Assembly: GCA_016287975.1 (NCBI GenBank)
Contig: JAEEXV010000119.1
Coordinates: forward strand, 1-11,777
Source: Lentisphaeria bacterium
GTDB taxonomy: Bacteria; Verrucomicrobiota; Lentisphaeria; Oligosphaerales; Oligosphaeraceae
DNA length: 11,777 bases
Reading direction: 5' to 3'
Of this stretch, positions 9,176 to 11,777 are shown piece after piece. The notes below the pieces were generated by a model. That model saw nothing but the letters and a program-made list of their open reading frames with translations, was not told the origin of the DNA and did no database searches. The first letter of the stretch is position 1. The number at the start of each line of letters is the position of its first letter. Made by a program: the position numbers and the translations under genes.

Positions 9176-9202
9176 GCGGCCTGGCTCCACCCGCCAGGCC
9201 GC
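9176..9202 (+). promoter_or_regulatory. Perfect 10-bp hairpin between dnaK and groES
   Basis: GCGGCCTGGC (9176-9185) and GCCAGGCCGC (9193-9202) pair fully around a 7-nt loop, 29 bases after the dnaK stop. No T-run follows on the plus strand, so it is not a standard intrinsic terminator in the gene direction. It may protect the 3' end of a processed dnaK message or attenuate readthrough into groESL. On the minus strand it is followed by GTTTT, a weak terminator feature. Confidence 0.6.
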
Positions 9203-9248
9203 CGCAACCTAGCAAAACACCCCAACCCAACAAAAGAGGAATACCACC

Positions 9249-9536
9249 ATGGCTATCCGTCCCCTGGGCGACCGCGTCCTGGTCGAACCCGTCGAAGAAC
9301 TCGAGCAGCAGAAAGGCGGCATCTACATCCCCGATTCCGCGAAGGAAAAGCCCCTGAAGGCCAAAGTCATCTCCGTCGGCCCCGGCCGCCGCGACGACAA
9401 CGGCAAGCTCATCCCCGTCGACGTCAAGGCAGGCGACTTCGTCCTCACGTCCAAATACGGCGGCACCGAAATCAAACTCGATGACAAGGATTACAAAATC
9501 CTCTCCTCCAGCGACATTCTCGCCGTCATCGACTAA
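9249..9536 (+). CDS. groES: Co-chaperonin GroES (Hsp10)
   Basis: 95 residues, the normal family length. It forms the heptameric lid of the GroEL folding chamber in the cytoplasm. Seen: N-terminal [14 protein letters not shown] (3-16), mobile loop region [16 protein letters not shown] (20-35), [10 protein letters not shown] (43-52), and the C-terminal pattern [20 protein letters not shown] (70-89). GAGGA (9236-9240), eight bases upstream, supports the start. It lies 102 bp after dnaK and 39 bp before groEL, so groES and groEL form a clear transcription unit, probably read through from dnaK. No separate operator or promoter is obvious in the dnaK-groES gap. Confidence 0.98.
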   Translation: MAIRPLGDRVLVEPVEELEQQKGGIYIPDSAKEKPLKAKVISVGPGRRDDNGKLIPVDVKAGDFVLTSKYGGTEIKLDDKDYKILSSSDILAVID

Positions 9537-9575
9537 CCCGCAAAGAACATTTTCAACGAAGGAGTAACCACTACC

Positions 9576-11210
<1,635 letters not shown>

Positions 11211-11242
11211 GCCGCACTTCCCTCTGATCCCATAAAACCACC

Positions 11243-11298
11243 GCGCCGCCGGACGGCTGCGACATCCTGTCGCACCCCGCCCGGCGGCGCTCTTTTTT
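11243..11298 (+). terminator. Intrinsic terminator of the chaperone cluster
   Basis: The outer stem GCGCCGCCGG (11243-11252) pairs with CCGGCGGCGC (11281-11290). Inside it is a second perfect stem, TGCGACA (11258-11264) with TGTCGCA (11268-11274), around a 3-nt loop. TCTTTTTT (11291-11298) follows at once. This is a textbook Rho-independent terminator for groEL. The inner stem repeats the core TGTCGC/GCGACA of the putative operator upstream of dnaK. Confidence 0.95.
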
Positions 11299-11316
11299 CC
11301 CTCGCCCCCGATGAGT

Positions 11317-11382
11317 GCGGCGCGGGGGGTGCGGGGGCGGCAGCCCCCCGTCGTTTGCATGGCTGGAAGAAGGCGCCAGCCC
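11317..11382. repeat. Dispersed hairpin-bearing repeat, copy 1
   Basis: Shares with copy 2 an identical stretch of about 39 bases (11344-11382), running from CCCCCCGTCGTTTGCAT through GGCTGGAAGAAGGCGCCAGC, plus an upstream GCGG-GCGGGGGGTGCGGGGG block that differs by a few bases. Two hairpins are possible: GGGGGC/GCCCCC around a 4-nt loop and GGCTGG/CCAGCC around a 9-nt loop. It follows the chaperone terminator, in sequence where I see no gene. Confidence 0.85.
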
Positions 11383-11486
11383 ACATATCCACCCCGCCCC
11401 GCGAAGCCAACCCGCCCATAACCCGCGCACCGATCCCGCTTGCCCATCGCCCACAAATCACCCCGCCGCCGCATCTACCCAGCGTG

Positions 11487-11510
11487 TGCCAGCGGGCTTG
11501 CCCGCTGGCA
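11487..11510. repeat. Perfect 10-bp palindromic hairpin (REP-like)
   Basis: TGCCAGCGGG (11487-11496) and CCCGCTGGCA (11501-11510) pair fully around the 4-nt loop CTTG. No T-run follows on either strand. It lies between the two copies of the dispersed repeat and resembles a repetitive extragenic palindrome; whether it recurs in the genome cannot be told from one copy. Confidence 0.6.
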
Positions 11511-11535
11511 AAGCCACGCCACGCCACCGCCGAGG

Positions 11536-11602
11536 GCGGAGCGGGGGGTGCGGGGGGCGAACGCCCCCCGTCGTTTGCATGGCTGGAAGAAGGCGCCAGC
11601 CC
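11536..11602. repeat. Dispersed hairpin-bearing repeat, copy 2
   Basis: Second copy, offset 220 bases from copy 1, in the same orientation. Its 11564-11602 part is identical to 11344-11382. The upstream block forms an even better stem, CGGGGGGCG with CGCCCCCCG around AA. Readable sequence degenerates into homopolymers about ten bases after this copy, consistent with a multi-copy repeat that stopped the assembly. Confidence 0.85.
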
Positions 11603-11610
11603 GCACCCGT

Positions 11611-11777
11611 GCCCCCCCCCCCCAACCCCCCCCCCCCCCAAACCCCCCCCCCCCCCCCCATCAACAAAAAAAAAAAAAACAACCCCCAAACAAAAAAAAA
11701 AAATAAAAACAAAAATAAAAAAAAAAAAAAAAACAACATCAATTAATTTATAGAATATTAAAAAAAAAAAAAAAAAA
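11611..11777. other. Low-complexity contig end, probable artefact
   Basis: Three C-runs of 12, 14 and 17 bases (11612-11623, 11626-11639, 11643-11659) are followed by about 118 bases that are almost all A with scattered C and T, ending in an uninterrupted A-run. No coding, hairpin or repeat structure of a normal kind is present. The abrupt change from a GC-rich background suggests a sequencing or assembly artefact rather than genomic DNA. Confidence 0.75.

Noticed and set aside
9176..9202. Intrinsic terminator after dnaK
   Set aside because: The stem is perfect, but the following plus-strand bases (CGCAACCTAG) have no T-run.
11299..11610. Small genes downstream of groEL
   Set aside because: The open frames here encode Pro- or Arg-rich peptides from the GC-rich repeats, without credible ribosome-binding sites or family features.
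11660..11777. Poly(A) tail of an integrated cDNA or retroelement
   Set aside because: No reverse transcriptase, no target-site duplication, and it follows C homopolymers at the sequence end; an artefact is more likely.

Overview
The window looks like the end of a contig from a high-GC bacterium. My best guess is the Verrucomicrobiota/PVC group (Kiritimatiellae- or Lentisphaerae-like). The grounds are indirect: a secreted protein ending in two 'GWNL'-type repeats, a GH109-type enzyme beside it, C-ending codon use, and intergenic short-period tandem repeats. There is no rRNA or other marker here that would settle this.

Layout. Four genes lie on the minus strand. In transcription order they are a GH109-type NAD-dependent glycosidase (6912-5647), a secreted transglutaminase-like/Big2 protein (5585-3582), ribosomal protein S1 (rpsA, 3083-1257) and a clan GH-A glycoside hydrolase cut off by the window start (1135-1). 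A 241-bp array built from GGAC-initiated units lies between the secreted protein and rpsA, beside a smaller 9-bp array. rpsA has its own candidate promoter, a hairpin-bearing leader and a strong intrinsic terminator. The plus strand carries dnaK (7164-9146), groES (9249-9536) and groEL (9576-11210), which end in a strong intrinsic terminator. No grpE, dnaJ or hrcA lies beside them.

The 251-bp divergent region between the GH109 gene and dnaK lacks the canonical CIRCE element. It does hold three copies of the heptamer TTGTCGC/GCGACAA, two of them arranged as an inverted repeat with the 9-nt gap typical of CIRCE. This is the best candidate for a variant heat-shock operator.

Downstream of groEL (11299-11610) there is no gene, only two copies of a GC-rich hairpin-bearing repeat and a perfect 10-bp palindrome. 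The final ~165 bases are C-runs followed by A-rich sequence and look like an assembly or sequencing artefact.

One genome-scale signal runs through nearly all the genes. The tetranucleotide CCGG is strongly depleted. Thr-Gly and Pro-Gly pairs are written ACT-GGC and CCT-GGC even though ACC and CCC are otherwise favoured. This suggests a CCGG-directed methylation or restriction history.

Most of the gene content is ordinary housekeeping plus carbohydrate degradation. I do not see an obvious new multi-gene system. The variant operator, the CCGG avoidance and the repeat arrays are the points most worth following up.
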